A stretch of 64,000 nt of DNA from the NCBI RefSeq assembly GCF_012911975.1, contig NZ_SMDQ01000016.1, positions 1-64,000 of the forward strand, in the 5' to 3' direction. The DNA comes from Nodosilinea sp. P-1105. GTDB taxonomy: Bacteria; Cyanobacteriota; Cyanobacteriia; Phormidesmidales; Phormidesmidaceae. Positions 60,473-64,000 of the stretch are shown one piece after another (within the stretch, counting starts at the first letter, position 1; each line of letters opens with the position of its first letter). The notes beneath the pieces were generated by a model. It saw only the letters and a list, made by a program, of their open reading frames with translations, was not told the DNA's origin and searched no databases. Both the position numbers and the translations under genes were made by a program.

Positions 60473-60502
60473 AAAGAGACGCAGCCTTAGCTACGCCTCT
60501 TT
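60473..60502. terminator. Bidirectional terminator between convergent genes
   Basis: AAAGAG (60473-60478) pairs with CTCTTT (60497-60502), with further partial pairing inside. On the minus strand it is followed by TTGATTT. It sits between the ends of the oxidase gene (60337) and the DUF2949 gene (60577). A smaller stem CCGTTA / TAACGG lies at 60379-60395. Confidence 0.5.
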
Positions 60503-60576
60503 GTGAAAGTAATACACGGTGAAAGTAATACACGAAAGAATATGAACTACATTCCGATAAGCTCACCTTAAGCAGG

Positions 60577-60768
60577 CTAAGCGGCTTCCATCCAGTCATA
60601 GATCTTCTCTAATTGCTCTAGGCTTACTAAGCCGTACTGCCAAAGAATCATAGGCAGGGGGCCAGGATCCTGTTCGCTGTGCTTTAAGGCCACCTGGAGG
60701 GAGGCCGAAGAAATCGCCAGTTCGTCTTGCAAAAACCGAATCAGATTAGGTTGTCCGTCTAGGGTCAT
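60577..60768 (-). CDS. DUF2949 protein
   Basis: 63 residues: LIRFLQDELAISSASLQVALKH, PLPMILWQYGLVSLEQLEKIYDWM. The pattern is a compact four-helix domain known from cyanobacteria, with no established function. It is similar in layout to the N-terminal domain of type IV pilus/secretion ATPases (GspE-N like). The gap upstream (60769-61320) shows no gene. Confidence 0.85.
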   Translation of the reverse strand: MTLDGQPNLIRFLQDELAISSASLQVALKHSEQDPGPLPMILWQYGLVSLEQLEKIYDWMEAA

Positions 60769-61320
60769 TGAGTCTCACCTCCTTGGGGTAAGTCGTAGGG
60801 TAAATAGGGTTTATATACAGCCAGACCGTCAGCTAGGGCTACAACACCCTAAAGTCTTAAGCTATCTCGGTATCAGGTTGAGAGATATTGCCCACGATTT
60901 TACACAAGGATGCATCCGTAGCAACATCAATTTTTTGTACGGTTTTTGCACCAATAAGCACACCCTAGCCAACTGCATAGTCTGGTAACAGCCAAGGCCT
61001 TCAGACATATAGCCTCATGACACCATTGCTGCGCTCAACCTTTTCCGGTTGACACTCGAAGTCACCCGTTGCCCGCAACCAGGCTATGGACGTAAAAAAT
61101 GATACCCAGATGGGTATCGCCCATATCAGTACTGCTTAACGGAACGTAAGACCCGTTAATAATGCGTTAACTATAACGAATCCGCCAACAGGTGTCAGAC
61201 ACGGTCAGCCATAGATTGCAGCTTAAACCGACGACTAAGCAATTTAGCCGAGGGAGAAGACGACGGACGTACCCTACCCCAAATCTGAGCGCACAGCAGT
61301 AACCCCTGGGTCAGCTCCCG

Positions 61321-63149
<1,829 letters not shown>

Positions 63150-63161
63150 ACTGGCCTAACA

Positions 63162-63605
63162 TTAAAGCACCTGCTCTATCCTACGGTGCTCTAGGAAAGA
63201 CAGCAAAATTTGTTGGTGGGGTACCCCCAGGGGGCGGACCTGATTGGCCCGGGTCGAGTAACGTTGCCCCTGGTGAATGTCCGCTACAGTCCACAGAGCT
63301 AAATCCCAACCTTCATTCAGCTGCAACTGGTCCACTGGCCGCTCCAACGGGCCGTGGAAGACGTGGCGCACTACAGATTCTGAGTCAAACCGTTGAAAGA
63401 AGGTTAACTGGGACGGCGCGTAGCCAATTTCCTCTTGCAGTTCTCGGCGAACGGCCGCATCAGGGGATTCCCCCGGGTTCAAGTGGCCGCCAAAAAAAGC
63501 CCAGTGACCCGGATAAACGATGGTGGGAATATCATCCCGCAGTTGCATTAGGTAACGATCATGGTGGTGCAGAATCGCGATCGCCACCTGTGGTATTTGC
63601 CCCAT
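63162..63605 (-). CDS. NUDIX hydrolase
   Basis: 147 residues. The Nudix box GGHLNPGESPDAAVRRELQEEIGY starts at residue 39 with all the conserved Glu and Arg. The family hydrolyses nucleoside diphosphates linked to another group; the substrate cannot be deduced. The gene lies 12 bp from the YgjP gene and probably starts the operon that includes tocopherol cyclase. A -10-like region was not resolved in the 63606-63841 gap, which has no gene. Confidence 0.88.
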   Translation of the reverse strand: MGQIPQVAIAILHHHDRYLMQLRDDIPTIVYPGHWAFFGGHLNPGESPDAAVRRELQEEIGYAPSQLTFFQRFDSESVVRHVFHGPLERPVDQLQLNEGWDLALWTVADIHQGQRYSTRANQVRPLGVPHQQILLSFLEHRRIEQVL

Positions 63606-63841
63606 GGGAACTCAGTCTGAATGGCCAACCGCAGTATAGCCGGTTTAACTCGGTCCAAGCGGGAGACTAGCGCCCAGACCCGCGTCCTTCGGGGTACTGT
63701 GAGACGCTCAAGTTTGGGGGTGGCAGGCTGTTGTAGCAATCCATTGGTGTTATGTCCTGATGGTGGATAAGGACAACTACAACAATGGGGCTTGGGATTA
63801 CGGAAACAGTTCAGATACCCTTAATCTCTAGAACCTAGCCA

Positions 63842-64000
63842 TCACCGCCCCAAGACCGCCGTGCCTTCATAAAAATAGAGGCCAGCGATGCAACCGGTCA
63901 TGAGGGTGGCTAAGGTACCCGCCCACAAAGCTTTCCAGCTTAATTCGCTGATGTCTTGACGACGGGAGGGGACAAGGCCTGACAGACCGCCGACAAAAAT
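63842..64000 (-). CDS. NupC/CNT-type nucleoside transporter, 3' end only
   Basis: 53 residues, cut by the window edge. Reading FVGGLSGLVPSRRQDISEL followed by LWAGTLATLMTGCIAGLYF, it matches the C-terminal end of concentrative nucleoside transporters (short loop with PxRR, then a final membrane helix ending in IAGL). The stop is TGA at 63842-63844. The rest of the gene lies outside the window. Confidence 0.6.
   Translation of the reverse strand: MFVGGLSGLVPSRRQDISELSWKALWAGTLATLMTGCIAGLYFYEGTAVLGR

Overview
The window is chromosomal DNA from a cyanobacterium. Diagnostic genes are psbQ (photosystem II), ycf37 (photosystem I assembly), a CURT1/CAAD-type thylakoid protein, the two tocopherol enzymes (MPBQ methyltransferase and tocopherol cyclase), the group 3 sigma factor sigF, pntA/pntB, a cyanophycinase-family peptidase, and many families known mainly from cyanobacteria (DUF3110, DUF1818, DUF2949, DUF1517, DUF7219-like). 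The HIP1 octamer GCGATCGC recurs throughout on both strands. The DNA is GC-rich and the gene set and base use resemble Leptolyngbya-like filamentous lineages, but I cannot name the species from sequence alone.

Layout. 1-700: repeat-rich stretch with a decayed membrane-protein remnant. 0.8-6 kb: threonine aldolase, a RarA ATPase fused to a methyltransferase-like domain, a small holin-like membrane protein, MPBQ methyltransferase. 6-16.8 kb: a repeat-dense gap, a GHL10 glycosidase, trmFO, a lipoprotein with a DUF1574-like domain, rhomboid protease, pentapeptide-repeat protein, murQ, DUF3110. 16.9-26.7 kb: a very large tamB-like gene, lepB, sigF and a membrane protein with a pilus-type C-terminal domain. 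27-33.4 kb: sterol-desaturase/SDR fusion, DUF1028, asnB, chrA and a broken IS1634-type transposase. 33.5-42.4 kb: pcrA helicase carrying an intein, DUF1517, thiS-thiE, a beta-helix exoprotein, ycf37. 42.5-47.4 kb: solute-binding protein, rplT-rpmI, rpoZ-DUF1818, tRNA-Pro(GGG), cyanophycinase, a secreted pentapeptide protein. 47.9-51.2 kb: pntA-pntB. 51.8-64 kb: ABC ATPase, hflX, DUF families, CAAD protein, folP, psbQ, glycine-oxidase-like enzyme, DUF2949, a NUDIX/YgjP/tocopherol cyclase operon, and the 3' end of a NupC-type transporter.

How the genes work together. Photosynthetic membrane upkeep is a recurring theme (psbQ, ycf37, CAAD/CURT1, tocopherol synthesis at both ends of the window, pntAB for NADPH balance). 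Envelope and export functions are tamB, lepB, rhomboid, murQ, GHL10 and several proteins with proline-rich linkers. Housekeeping translation/transcription genes (rplT, rpmI, rpoZ, trmFO, hflX, tRNA-Pro) are scattered between them.

The most unusual items are: (i) a 356-residue intein splitting helicase motif III of PcrA, whose central insert resembles a GIY-YIG nuclease rather than the usual LAGLIDADG type; (ii) a MITE-like element with 3-bp target duplication sitting directly in front of psbQ, plus a decayed copy at 26.9 kb; (iii) hflX, whose conserved N-terminus extends 61 codons upstream of the first usual start codon with an ATC where the ATG is expected; and (iv) a family of purine-rich minisatellites and small palindromic modules that fills many intergenic gaps.
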